Below, in pieces: positions 56,395-64,000 of a DNA stretch of 64,000 bases. The notes under the pieces were generated by a model. It saw only the letters and a program-made list of their open reading frames with translations, made no database searches and was not told the origin of the DNA. The DNA comes from Bradyrhizobium sp. NDS-1 (GTDB lineage Bacteria > Pseudomonadota > Alphaproteobacteria > Rhizobiales > Xanthobacteraceae): the NCBI RefSeq assembly GCF_032918005.1, contig NZ_CP136628.1, positions 6,185,501 to 6,249,500 on the forward strand, written 5' to 3'. How positions within the stretch are numbered: the stretch's first letter is position 1; every line of letters begins with the position of its first letter. The translations under genes were made by a program, and so were the position numbers.

Positions 56395-57246
56395 CTATTG
56401 CTTATCGAGGATGTCTTGCAGCACCGGCGCGATATAGCGGCGGAACTGATCTGAGTTTTCACTCATCGGAAAATGGCCGAGCCGCTCCATCACGGTGGCC
56501 TGCGCGCCGGGAATGCCGGCGGCGGTCCGCAGCGTGTCCTGCGTCGTGCAGGAGAAATCGTACTCCCCGGTCAGCAGATAAAGGGGACACTGGTTGACAT
56601 CGATGCTGGCCGTGCGGCCGCGCAGATCGCCATCGACGCGATAGAAGTAGAGATCGCCCTTGAAGATGCCTGGGCCGCCCTGCTTGTAACCCCACAACGT
56701 CTCGTCACGTGCAGCCGCGGGGCCGCCGGGCGCGATCAGACCCGAAACCAGCGCGGCGCAAACCTCGCCGCCATGAACGTCCGGCCGGTTCAACCAGGTC
56801 GTGTCGTACCAGGGCTGCTGGAAGTCCGCGGCTTCGAGCCCGATCAGAGCGCGAAACTCGCGGGCATGTTCGATGGCGAGATTGAGCACGATACGGCCGC
56901 CGATCGAGCATCCCATCACCACCGGCCGCTCCAGCTTGAGCGCGTCGCAGAACGCGCGAATGGTCGCGGTGTAGCTCGCGGTGGTCAGCCGGTACTCGTT
57001 GCCATATTGGCTGTCCGGCGGGTTGGACTTGCCGTGCCAGGGCATATCGAAGGCGATGACGCGGAAACACCTGGTGAACTCGTCATCGACGAGCAGGTGA
57101 CGCCACTGCCTGGCATCGGAGCCCGCGGTGTGCAGGCAAACCAGGGGGATGCCGCTGCCGTTTTCCTCGAAATAGATCCTGTTGATCTCGCCGTCGATAT
57201 CGACATGCACATAGCGCCCCACGATCGGCTCGATGAAGCCGTTCAT
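56395..57246 (-). CDS. Alpha/beta hydrolase
   Basis: The protein has 283 residues. The nucleophile elbow is GCSIGG with Ser114. A strand with LTGEYDFSC supplies the probable Asp, and ERLGHFPMSE supplies the His. CLHTAGSDARQW near residue 40 is the oxyanion region. The family includes esterases, lactonases and C-C hydrolases; the sequence does not say which. It overlaps the previous gene by 4 bp (ATGA) and lies 21 bp before the binding-protein start. Confidence 0.88.
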   Translation of the reverse strand: MNGFIEPIVGRYVHVDIDGEINRIYFEENGSGIPLVCLHTAGSDARQWRHLLVDDEFTRCFRVIAFDMPWHGKSNPPDSQYGNEYRLTTASYTATIRAFCDALKLERPVVMGCSIGGRIVLNLAIEHAREFRALIGLEAADFQQPWYDTTWLNRPDVHGGEVCAALVSGLIAPGGPAAARDETLWGYKQGGPGIFKGDLYFYRVDGDLRGRTASIDVNQCPLYLLTGEYDFSCTTQDTLRTAAGIPGAQATVMERLGHFPMSENSDQFRRYIAPVLQDILDKQ

Positions 57247-57686
57247 GACGCGCCTCCAAAGCCGTGCTGTCTTGGCAGCGCCAGGAGATCCTTGAAGTAC
57301 TGAAGATGCGCCATGAAGGGATGCAGATCGCCTTCAAGCGCCGCCTGCCCGCGCTTGGTCAGCGCCAGCAGATCATGCCAGCCGGCCGGCGGCATCTGCT
57401 GCCAATAGGCGGCAAGCGCGGCCGGCCTCGCGCGATAGGCGAACCGCCACGTGCGCATCAGGACAGGCGCCGGCGTCATATCCACGATCTGCCCGGCGCG
57501 GATGGCGACGTGAAACGGCTGCGTGCTCGGCCCGAGCAGGCAATCGACATCCAGCCAGCGCCCACGGGCAGTCAGGGCCTCGTCGCGGGCGAGCAGGTCG
57601 GGAATCGCCTTGAAGGCCTCGATGACAGCATCGGGTGTGAACGGCACCGGTGAATCGTCGTCCGGACGGTCGCGTTCGGCTTCCAT
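57243..57686 (-). CDS. Small cytoplasmic protein, possibly SCP2-like, first gene of the operon
   Basis: The protein has 147 residues with no signal. A core segment (FHVAIRAGQIVDMTPAP, RPAALAAYWQQM) and the end HPFMAHLQYFKDLLALPRQ resemble SCP2-type sterol-carrier folds, but this is weak. GAGGGA precedes ATG 57686. It overlaps the hydrolase gene by 4 bp and is the first gene after the candidate operator at 57706. A role in binding a hydrophobic pathway intermediate is inference. Confidence 0.65.
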   Translation of the reverse strand: MEAERDRPDDDSPVPFTPDAVIEAFKAIPDLLARDEALTARGRWLDVDCLLGPSTQPFHVAIRAGQIVDMTPAPVLMRTWRFAYRARPAALAAYWQQMPPAGWHDLLALTKRGQAALEGDLHPFMAHLQYFKDLLALPRQHGFGGAS

Positions 57687-57705
57687 CGTTTCGTCCCTCG
57701 TGTTT

Positions 57706-57730
57706 GTTCTATCTAACAGAACGTTATTCT
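57706..57730. promoter_or_regulatory. Candidate operator upstream of the IclR-linked operon
   Basis: GTTCT-N7-AGAAC (57706-57722) is a perfect inverted repeat, overlapping AGAA-N5-TTCT (57718-57730). It lies 20 bp upstream of the first operon gene (start 57686), in an AT-rich stretch between divergently placed genes. IclR proteins bind such short palindromes. Confidence 0.55.
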
Positions 57731-57850
57731 ATTTCTATTTCAGTTCTATACATGGCTTGCGAGCGAACTCAAGTGCGCAGGAGTTAGCTCCGATGCGAGG
57801 AGGCGTGGCGCCGGGGAGATGAGCTTGTCCTGCCGCGGGTCGGCTTGATC

Positions 57851-58936
57851 TCAAGCTTCGAAGGCGCGCGCGAGCAGCCAATAGCTGCCGAGCAGACCGA
57901 TGACGGTCGACAGCGTGTAAACCAGCCTGGCCGCCCTCACCGGTTCGGACCGATCCTGAGCAATCAATCGATCGGCGAGACGGAGGATCGGCAGCGCCAC
58001 CGCGACGATCGCGACCTGCCCGATCTCCACGCCGATGTTGAAAGCGGCGAGCGCCGGCACGACGGCGTTCGATGGCAGCCCGATCTCGCGCAGCACGCCG
58101 GCGAAGCCGAAGCCGTGGATCAGTCCGAACAGAAAGGCCATGCGCCAGCGCTTGTCGACATCGCGCGAGAAGAAGTTCTCCACGGCGACGAACACGATCG
58201 AGGCCGCGATCGCGGGCTCCACGATGCGGCTGGGGATGACGAGGACATCGAGCGCGGCCAGCGACAAGGTGATCGAATGGGCGATGGTGAAGGCGGTCAC
58301 GATCTTGACGACAGGAACGAGCCTTCTGGCCCACAGCACCACGGCAATCAGGAAGGCGACGTGATCGTAGCCGAGGAAGATGTGCTCGATGCCGGTGAGG
58401 AGGTAGCGCTGCATCGTCGACCACAGCGGCGGCGGCGCGGTTGAGAGCGTGACCGTCGTATTGCCGGCGTCAAGCAAGGCCTGCACCTCCGACCTGCCCT
58501 GTGCAATCAGCACGACCTGGCGCGCGGCGGGATCCTTCTCGGTCAGCACGGTGGAGCGATAGACGATGTCGCCTGCGGCGTCGGCGCAGACAAAGCCCTG
58601 GCGATAAACGATGCCGTCGCCGTCGGCCAGGACCGCTGCAGCTCTGGCCAAGCAGGCCCTGCGGCCTCCCGTCACAGCGAGGTGCGTGCCCATATAGGCG
58701 AGGATGGCGGTTCCGGCCGCTTCGACCGCGACAGGATCGACCGCGTCCTGTCTCGCATCATAAATCTTCGTGCCGATCAGGCGATCGACGTCGCTGCCCT
58801 TCAATCCAAGCTCGATGCTCACCGTGCGATCAGGGCTGAGCGCCACGCGCGCCGTGACGAGGTTGACCTGATGCGCCTCGGCCGGAAGACCGATGCCGAG
58901 CAGAACCGCAAGCCACAGCAGAAGCGGCCACCTCAT
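57851..58936 (-). CDS. HupE/UreJ-family membrane protein
   Basis: The protein has 361 residues. A signal peptide (MRWPLLLWLAVLLGIGLPAEA) starts an exported N-terminal domain (about 22-180). The C-terminal half has six or so membrane helices and the family signature GIEHIFLGYDHVAFLIAVVL, TAFTIAHSITLSLAAL and FGLIHGFGFAGVL, with His residues that may bind a metal. The founding HupE members are proposed nickel permeases; most chromosomal copies have no assigned metal. It stands apart from neighbours: 18 bp before ybaK start and away from the IclR operon. Confidence 0.85.
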   Translation of the reverse strand: MRWPLLLWLAVLLGIGLPAEAHQVNLVTARVALSPDRTVSIELGLKGSDVDRLIGTKIYDARQDAVDPVAVEAAGTAILAYMGTHLAVTGGRRACLARAAAVLADGDGIVYRQGFVCADAAGDIVYRSTVLTEKDPAARQVVLIAQGRSEVQALLDAGNTTVTLSTAPPPLWSTMQRYLLTGIEHIFLGYDHVAFLIAVVLWARRLVPVVKIVTAFTIAHSITLSLAALDVLVIPSRIVEPAIAASIVFVAVENFFSRDVDKRWRMAFLFGLIHGFGFAGVLREIGLPSNAVVPALAAFNIGVEIGQVAIVAVALPILRLADRLIAQDRSEPVRAARLVYTLSTVIGLLGSYWLLARAFEA

Positions 58937-58954
58937 GGTCTCACCCCGTTGCCG

Positions 58955-59428
58955 TCACGCCAGCACATCCGCCACGACCGCCTTCAAAACGTCCCGCACA
59001 TCGGCCGGCTTTAGCCGCACCTGCAATCCGCGCTGACCGCCATTGAGATAGACGAAATCATGCACGAGCGCGCTCTGTTCGATCACGGCGCCAACCTGCT
59101 TGCGCTGACCGAACGGGCTGATGCCGCCGACCTTGTAGCCGGTGACGCGCTCGGCCTCGGGCGGCTTCATCATCTGCGCCGACTTGCCGCCAGCGGCCAC
59201 CGCGAGCTTCTTCATCGAGACTTCCTGGTCGGACGGCACGACCACGCACACCGGCTTGCCGTCGACCTGCGCCATCAGCGTCTTGAGGACCCGCGCCGGG
59301 TCCTCGCCGAGCGCGGCAGCCGCCTGGAGGCCGATGCTCTCGGCGTCGGGATCATAGTCGTAGGTGTGAACGGTGAAGGCAACACCAACGGCTGTGAGCG
59401 TGCGTGTAGCGGGCGTGACTTTGGACAT
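58955..59428 (-). CDS. ybaK: Cys-tRNA(Pro) deacylase, YbaK/EbsC family
   Basis: The protein has 157 residues, the family length. Signatures seen: ALGEDPARVLKTLMAQVDGK, VVVPSDQEVSMKKLAVAAGG, KVGGISPFGQRKQVGAVIE. These proteins hydrolyse Cys mis-attached to tRNA-Pro. The gene lies between the HupE-like and fdsA genes and is preceded by a repeat-like hairpin. Confidence 0.92.
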   Translation of the reverse strand: MSKVTPATRTLTAVGVAFTVHTYDYDPDAESIGLQAAAALGEDPARVLKTLMAQVDGKPVCVVVPSDQEVSMKKLAVAAGGKSAQMMKPPEAERVTGYKVGGISPFGQRKQVGAVIEQSALVHDFVYLNGGQRGLQVRLKPADVRDVLKAVVADVLA

Positions 59429-59501
59429 GAGCCACGTTTACCACCATCGGCGCGAGGAGCGAAGCGATGTGGCGCAAGCCCGCACCAGCCAAAGCTGTCG
59501 T

Positions 59502-59520
59502 CGCCCGGCTTGACCGGGCG
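59502..59520. repeat. Intergenic hairpin of repeat type
   Basis: CGCCCGG-CTTGA-CCGGGCG in the gap between ybaK and fdsA. The surrounding sequence (cg-rich, GATCCAGTA) is of the kind repeated many times between Bradyrhizobium genes. There is no T-run. Confidence 0.55.
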
Positions 59521-59564
59521 ATCCAGTACTCCGAGGCAGTCGCGATTGAAGCGATGGGCCGGAG

Positions 59565-62333
59565 CTACTCCGCCGCGTCCCGCATCTCGGCGCGCTCGGC
59601 CCTGACTGCGCAGAACTTGAACTCCGGGATCTTGCCGAACGGGTCGAGCGCCGGGTTGGTCAACAGGTTCGCCGCCGCTTCCGCGTAGCAGAACGGCATG
59701 AACACCATGTTCTCCGGCACGTCGCGGTCGGAGCGGACCTTGACCTCGACGGCACCACGCCGCGTCTCCAGCCGAATGAAATCGCCGGGTGCGAGGTGCT
59801 TCCTGCGCATGTCCTTCGGCGACATGAACGCGACAGCCTCGGGCTCGATCTGGTCGAGCACCTGGGCGCGCCGCGTCATCGAGCCGGTGTGCCAATGCTC
59901 CAGCACGCGACCGGTCGAGAGCACCATCGGGTATTCGTCGTCGGGAATCTCGTCCGGGGGGATGACGTGGGCCGGCACGATCTTGCCGCGCCCGCTCGCG
60001 GTCGGGAAGCCCGTGGTGAAGATGATCTCGTTGCCCGGCTTGTTAGGATCGTCCGCCGGATAGGTGACGGCACCTTCGCGCACCAGCCGTTCCCAGCTGA
60101 TGTTCTTGAGTGACGGCATCAGCTCTGCCATCTCGGTATAGACATCGCCGGGGCCGCTATAATTCCAGGGCAGGCCCATGCGCTTGCCGATCTCCTGGAT
60201 GATCCAGAGATCCTGCCGCGCATCGCCAGGCGGCTTGACCACCTGGCGCGCGAGCTGCACGCGGCGGTCGGTGTTGGTGAAGGAGCCGTCCTTCTCCGCG
60301 AAGGCCGAGGCCGGCAGGATCACGTCTGCGTGGAACGCGGTCTCGGTTACGAAGAGATCCTGCACCACGAGATGATCGAGCATGGCGAGGGCCTGGCGCG
60401 CATGCTGGAGATCGGGATCGGACATCGCGGGATTTTCGCCCTCGATATACATGCCCTTGATCTCGCCGGCATGGATCGCGTTCATGATCTCGACCACGGT
60501 CAGGCCGCGGACAGGATCGAGATCCTGCTGCCAAAGCTTTTCGAAGCTGCCGCGCAGATCGTCACGGCTGACCGGCTGGTAGTCCGGCAGGAACATCGGG
60601 ATCAGGCCGGCGTCGGAGGCGCCCTGCACGTTGTTCTGGCCGCGCAGCGGATGCAGGCCGGTGCCGGGACGGCCGACCTGTCCGGTGATCAGCGCGAGCG
60701 CGATCAGGCAGCGCGCATTGTCGGTCCCGTGGACGTGCTGGCTGATACCCATGCCCCAGAAGATGATCGAGGATTTTGCGCGGGCATAGGTGCGTGCGAC
60801 CTCCCGCAAGGTCTGCGCCGGGATGCCGCAGATCGCTTCCATCTTCTCCGGCGTGAACTCCTTGATCTTCTCCTTGAGGTCCTCGAAGCCTTCGGTATAG
60901 CCGGCGATGTACTGGTCGTCGGTGAGGCCTTCGGTGATGATCGTGTGGATCATCGCGTTCAGCATGGCGACATCGGAGCCCGGCTTGAACTGCAGATGCT
61001 TGGTCGCATGGCGCGACAGCGTCTGCCGGCGCGGATCCATCACGAACAGTTTTGCGCCGTTCTGCTTGACCGCGTTCTTGATGAAGGTCGCGGCAACCGG
61101 ATGGTTCACGGTCGGGTTGGCGCCGATCACGATGATGACTTCGGCGTCCATCGCCGCGGCGAACGGTGCCGACACCGCGCCCGAGCTCAGGCCTTCGAAC
61201 AGCGCCGCCACCGAGGAAGCGTGGCACAGCCGGGTGCAATGGTCGACATTGTTCGAGCCGAAACCGGTGCGAACCAGCTTCTGGAACAGATAGGCCTCTT
61301 CGTTCGAGCCCTTGGCGGAGCCGAAGCCCGCCAGCGCCTTCACGCCCTTCTCGTCACGGATCTTGACGAGGCCCTTGGCTGCGATGTCGAGCGCTTCTTC
61401 CCAGCTCGCTTCACGGAAATGGGTGAAGGGATTGGCCGGATCGACCTGGTCGTTGGAATCCTTCTTCGCATTCGGCAGCCGAACCAGCGGCTTGGTCAGG
61501 CGATGCGGGTGGTGGATGTAGTCGAAGCCGAAGCGGCCCTTGACGCAGAGACGGTTGCGATTGGCGGGGCCGTCGCGGCCCTCCGCATAGATCACCTTCT
61601 CGTCCTTGACCTCGTAAGTAACCTGGCAGCCGACGCCGCAGAAGGGGCACAACGAATCCACCTTCTTGTCGGCATAGGTGACACGGGTCTGCTTGTCGTC
61701 GAGCATCACGGCCGGCATCAGCGCGCCGGTCGGGCAGGCCTGCACGCATTCGCCGCAGGCGACGCAGGTGGACTCGCCCATGGGATCGTCGAAGTCGAAC
61801 ACGATCTTCGAACCATGATTGCGATAGGCCATGCCGATGACGTCGTTGACCTGGACCTCGCGGCAGGCGCGCACGCAAAGGCCGCACTGGATGCAGGCAT
61901 CGAGATTGACGCGCATCGCCGGATGGCTGGCATCGGTCGCCCAGCGCTCGGCGGCGGGGAAGCGGCTCTCGGTGACGCCTGTGGTCTCGGCCCAGTGCCA
62001 GAATTTCGACTCAGGATCGTGCGAGGTCTCTCGCGCCGGCTGATCGGCGACGAGCAGCTCCATCACCATCTTCTGCGCAGCTGTCGCGCGCGCGGACTCG
62101 GTCTTCACCTTCATGCCGACCGAGGGCGTGCGCTTGCAGGATGCGGCGAGCACGCGCTCGCCCTCGATCTCGACCATGCAGGCGCGGCAATTGCCGTCGG
62201 GCCGATAGTCGGGCGCAGGCGAATAACAGAGGTGCGGGATCTCGCGACCCTGGCGCTTTGCGACTTGCCAGATGGTCTCGCCGGCATTGGCCTCGACCTG
62301 CTTGCCGTCGAGCTCGAACGTAATCTTGGTCAT
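59565..62333 (-). CDS. fdsA: NAD-dependent formate dehydrogenase alpha subunit, FdsA type
   Basis: The protein has 922 residues. An N-terminal 2Fe-2S ferredoxin-like domain (about 1-80; IWQVAKRQGREIPHLCYSPA) and a 4Fe-4S domain (about 140-210; CIQCGLCVRACREV, CVACGECVQACPTGAL) are followed by the molybdopterin-guanine-dinucleotide domains. A 4Fe-4S near the active site is CPFCGVGCQV. The metal ligand is Cys370 (RLCHAS), so this is the Cys, not the Sec, form. It oxidises formate to CO2 with NAD. It starts with a 4-bp overlap (62330-62333) with the beta subunit gene. Confidence 0.95.
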   Translation of the reverse strand: MTKITFELDGKQVEANAGETIWQVAKRQGREIPHLCYSPAPDYRPDGNCRACMVEIEGERVLAASCKRTPSVGMKVKTESARATAAQKMVMELLVADQPARETSHDPESKFWHWAETTGVTESRFPAAERWATDASHPAMRVNLDACIQCGLCVRACREVQVNDVIGMAYRNHGSKIVFDFDDPMGESTCVACGECVQACPTGALMPAVMLDDKQTRVTYADKKVDSLCPFCGVGCQVTYEVKDEKVIYAEGRDGPANRNRLCVKGRFGFDYIHHPHRLTKPLVRLPNAKKDSNDQVDPANPFTHFREASWEEALDIAAKGLVKIRDEKGVKALAGFGSAKGSNEEAYLFQKLVRTGFGSNNVDHCTRLCHASSVAALFEGLSSGAVSAPFAAAMDAEVIIVIGANPTVNHPVAATFIKNAVKQNGAKLFVMDPRRQTLSRHATKHLQFKPGSDVAMLNAMIHTIITEGLTDDQYIAGYTEGFEDLKEKIKEFTPEKMEAICGIPAQTLREVARTYARAKSSIIFWGMGISQHVHGTDNARCLIALALITGQVGRPGTGLHPLRGQNNVQGASDAGLIPMFLPDYQPVSRDDLRGSFEKLWQQDLDPVRGLTVVEIMNAIHAGEIKGMYIEGENPAMSDPDLQHARQALAMLDHLVVQDLFVTETAFHADVILPASAFAEKDGSFTNTDRRVQLARQVVKPPGDARQDLWIIQEIGKRMGLPWNYSGPGDVYTEMAELMPSLKNISWERLVREGAVTYPADDPNKPGNEIIFTTGFPTASGRGKIVPAHVIPPDEIPDDEYPMVLSTGRVLEHWHTGSMTRRAQVLDQIEPEAVAFMSPKDMRRKHLAPGDFIRLETRRGAVEVKVRSDRDVPENMVFMPFCYAEAAANLLTNPALDPFGKIPEFKFCAVRAERAEMRDAAE

Positions 62334-64000
62334 TCGGCCGCTTCCTTGAACTCGTCAGGAAAATATTTGATCACGGTGGACAGCGGATTCGACGCCGCCT
62401 GTCCGAGCCCGCAGATCGAGGCATCGCGCATCGCCTGGCTCAATTCTTCCAGCAGAGCGCGGTTCCAGACCGGCTTCTGCATCAGCAGCGCCGCCTTCTG
62501 GGTCCCGACGCGGCACGGTGTGCACTGGCCGCAGCTCTCGTCCTCGAAGAATTTCATCAGGTTCAACGCGGCCGCGCGCACGCTGTCCTTTTGCGACAGG
62601 ATCACGATCGCGGCCGATCCGATGAAACAGCCGTATTTCTCCAGCGTGCCGAAATCGAGCGGAATGTCGTCCATCGACGCCGGCAGGATTCCGCCGGACG
62701 CCCCGCCCGGCAGATACGCGTAGAACTGATGGCCGTCGGCCATGCCGCCGCAATATTCGTCGATCAGCTCGCGGACGGTGATGCCCGCGGGCGCCAGCTT
62801 CATGCCGGGGTTCTTGACGCGACCCGAGACCGAGAAGCTGCGCAGGCCATTGCGCTCATGACGGCCATGGCCCTTCCACCAGTCGGCGCCCTTCTCGACG
62901 ATGTCGCGCACCCACCATAGCGTCTCGATGTTGTTGATCAGCGTCGGCAGGCCGAACAGGCCGACCTGGAACGGATAAGGCGGCTTGTGCCGGGGCAGGC
63001 CTCGCTTGCCCTCGATGCTTTCGAGCAGCGAGGATTCCTCGCCGCAGATATAGGCGCCGGCTCCGCGTCGCATGTGCAGCGTCGGACCACCCGGCGGCAG
63101 CTTTGCGATCTCGCGCTCCAGGATCTCGCGTGAGGCCGGATATTCGTCGCGCAGATAGATGTAGACGTCGGAAGCCTGCACCACATGCGCGCCGATCAGC
63201 ATACCCTCGATGAATCGATGCGGGTCGCTTTCAAGATAGACGCGGTCCTTGAACGTGCCGGGCTCGCCCTCGTCGCCGTTGATCGCCATCAGCCGCGGAC
63301 CGGGTTCGCCCAACACCGCGCGCCATTTGCGTCCCGTCGGGAAGCCCGCGCCGCCGAGGCCACGCAACGAAGCGTCGTCGAGCCCCTTCAAGAGATCGTC
63401 CTTCGACAATTCGCCGGAGCGCACGCGCCCCAGCAGCTTGTAGCCGCCGCCGGCGACATAGGCGTCGTAGCCGACATAGTTGGGCAGATGCGCGTGGGTG
63501 TCGCCGGCCTTCGCCGCCGCCATGACATTGGCGACCGTGGCATGGTCGACGAAATTATGCCCGACCTCGGCGGCAGGCGCAGTGTCGCAGCGGCCGACGC
63601 AGGGCGCGCGCACGACGCGGATGCCGGGGCCCGACGCGCTCTGCAAATCCTCGAGCAGCTTCTCGCCGCCGAGCATCGCGCAGGTCAGCGAATCGCAGAC
63701 GCGGATCGTCAGCGGCGCGATGTCGGGCTCGCCTTCCTTCACCACGTCGAAATGGGCGTAGAAGGTCGCAGTCTCGAACACCTCGGCGAAGGCGAGCTTC
63801 ATCTCGTCGGCGAGCGCGGCGAGATGCGCGGCCGAGATCTGGTGATATTCATCCTGGATCAGGTGGAGATATTCGATCAGCAGATCGCGCCGCCGTGGCT
63901 TGTCGCCGAGCAGAAGCTCGATCTCGTGCGCGGCGGTCGGATCAACCTGGCGCCCTTTAGGGGTGGCCTTGGCGCGTCGGCGTCCCTCACCGGGGTGCTC
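62330..64000 (-). CDS. fdsB: Formate dehydrogenase beta subunit (fused NuoE/NuoF type), cut by window end
   Basis: The frame is open to the right edge, giving 556 visible residues, with no start before base 64000. Counting from the edge, the first part is a NuoE-like thioredoxin-fold 2Fe-2S domain (helical IEYLHLIQDEYHQISAAHLA, then CDSLTCAMLGG and CVGRCDTAPA). The second part is NuoF-like: RGLGGAGFPTGRKW, INGDEGEPGTFKDR, GAGAYICGEESSLLESIEG for FMN/NAD binding and ESCGQCTPCRVGT for the 4Fe-4S. The two parts are separate genes (fdsG, fdsB) in some relatives. It takes electrons from FdsA to NAD. Confidence 0.92.
   Translation of the reverse strand, partial: EHPGEGRRRAKATPKGRQVDPTAAHEIELLLGDKPRRRDLLIEYLHLIQDEYHQISAAHLAALADEMKLAFAEVFETATFYAHFDVVKEGEPDIAPLTIRVCDSLTCAMLGGEKLLEDLQSASGPGIRVVRAPCVGRCDTAPAAEVGHNFVDHATVANVMAAAKAGDTHAHLPNYVGYDAYVAGGGYKLLGRVRSGELSKDDLLKGLDDASLRGLGGAGFPTGRKWRAVLGEPGPRLMAINGDEGEPGTFKDRVYLESDPHRFIEGMLIGAHVVQASDVYIYLRDEYPASREILEREIAKLPPGGPTLHMRRGAGAYICGEESSLLESIEGKRGLPRHKPPYPFQVGLFGLPTLINNIETLWWVRDIVEKGADWWKGHGRHERNGLRSFSVSGRVKNPGMKLAPAGITVRELIDEYCGGMADGHQFYAYLPGGASGGILPASMDDIPLDFGTLEKYGCFIGSAAIVILSQKDSVRAAALNLMKFFEDESCGQCTPCRVGTQKAALLMQKPVWNRALLEELSQAMRDASICGLGQAASNPLSTVIKYFPDEFKEAAE

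Noticed and set aside
60330..62723. Plus-strand frame of 797 codons opposite fdsA
   Set aside because: fdsA has iron-sulfur and molybdopterin motifs; the opposite frame is a GC-bias shadow.

Overview
The window looks like chromosome of a high-GC alphaproteobacterium, most probably Bradyrhizobium or a close relative. This is inferred from gene content (pobA/pcaHG, FdsA-type formate dehydrogenase, TcuAB, a FecR/CHASE2-cyclase pair), from many tiny exported proteins of unknown function, and from intergenic palindromic repeats. No rRNA, tRNA, CRISPR array, intact insertion sequence or phage was seen.

Region 1 (1-14.5 kb) is a large-adhesin module. After the tail of an unknown gene come a type I secretion ABC transporter with a degenerate C39 domain, its HlyD-type partner and a LapG-like periplasmic cysteine protease. 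Convergent to these is a 2944-residue secreted adhesin. It carries 11 nearly identical 194-residue repeats (582 bp each), a C-terminal RTX motif and a PAAG di-alanine site near its N-terminus where LapG-type proteases cut. The parts fit a LapA-like, protease-releasable adhesin. No LapD receptor or TolC-type outer-membrane channel gene is in the window.

Region 2 (14.5-31 kb) is loosely packed accessory DNA. It holds about fifteen small exported proteins or lipoproteins, an orphan Wza-like polysaccharide export lipoprotein, a 5'-truncated HlyD gene, an EAL-domain remnant, a VanZ-like protein, a GrlR-like protein and two copies of a palindromic repeat. Two genes shorter than 60 codons are added here: a 44-residue membrane protein and a 57-residue helix-turn-helix protein.

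Region 3 (31-45 kb) holds a FecR-domain protein with a CHASE2 class III nucleotide cyclase, then the 4-hydroxybenzoate/protocatechuate genes (pobA with a divergent AraC regulator; pcaHG with a divergent LysR regulator), pncB, an active-looking diguanylate cyclase and an autotransporter.

Region 4 (44.5-64 kb) is mostly metabolic. It contains a TetR regulator with a paired 13-bp palindromic operator, a three-domain Aas-type acyltransferase/acyl-ACP synthetase, a DsbB variant with a small DUF5993-like partner, and tcuAB with a divergent GntR regulator. It continues with an IclR-linked catabolic operon of unknown substrate (substrate-binding protein, alpha/beta hydrolase, beta-hydroxyacid dehydrogenase family enzyme), a HupE/UreJ protein, a YbaK deacylase, and NAD-dependent formate dehydrogenase genes that run off the right edge. 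Most operons sit beside their own regulator, and several candidate operators are visible.
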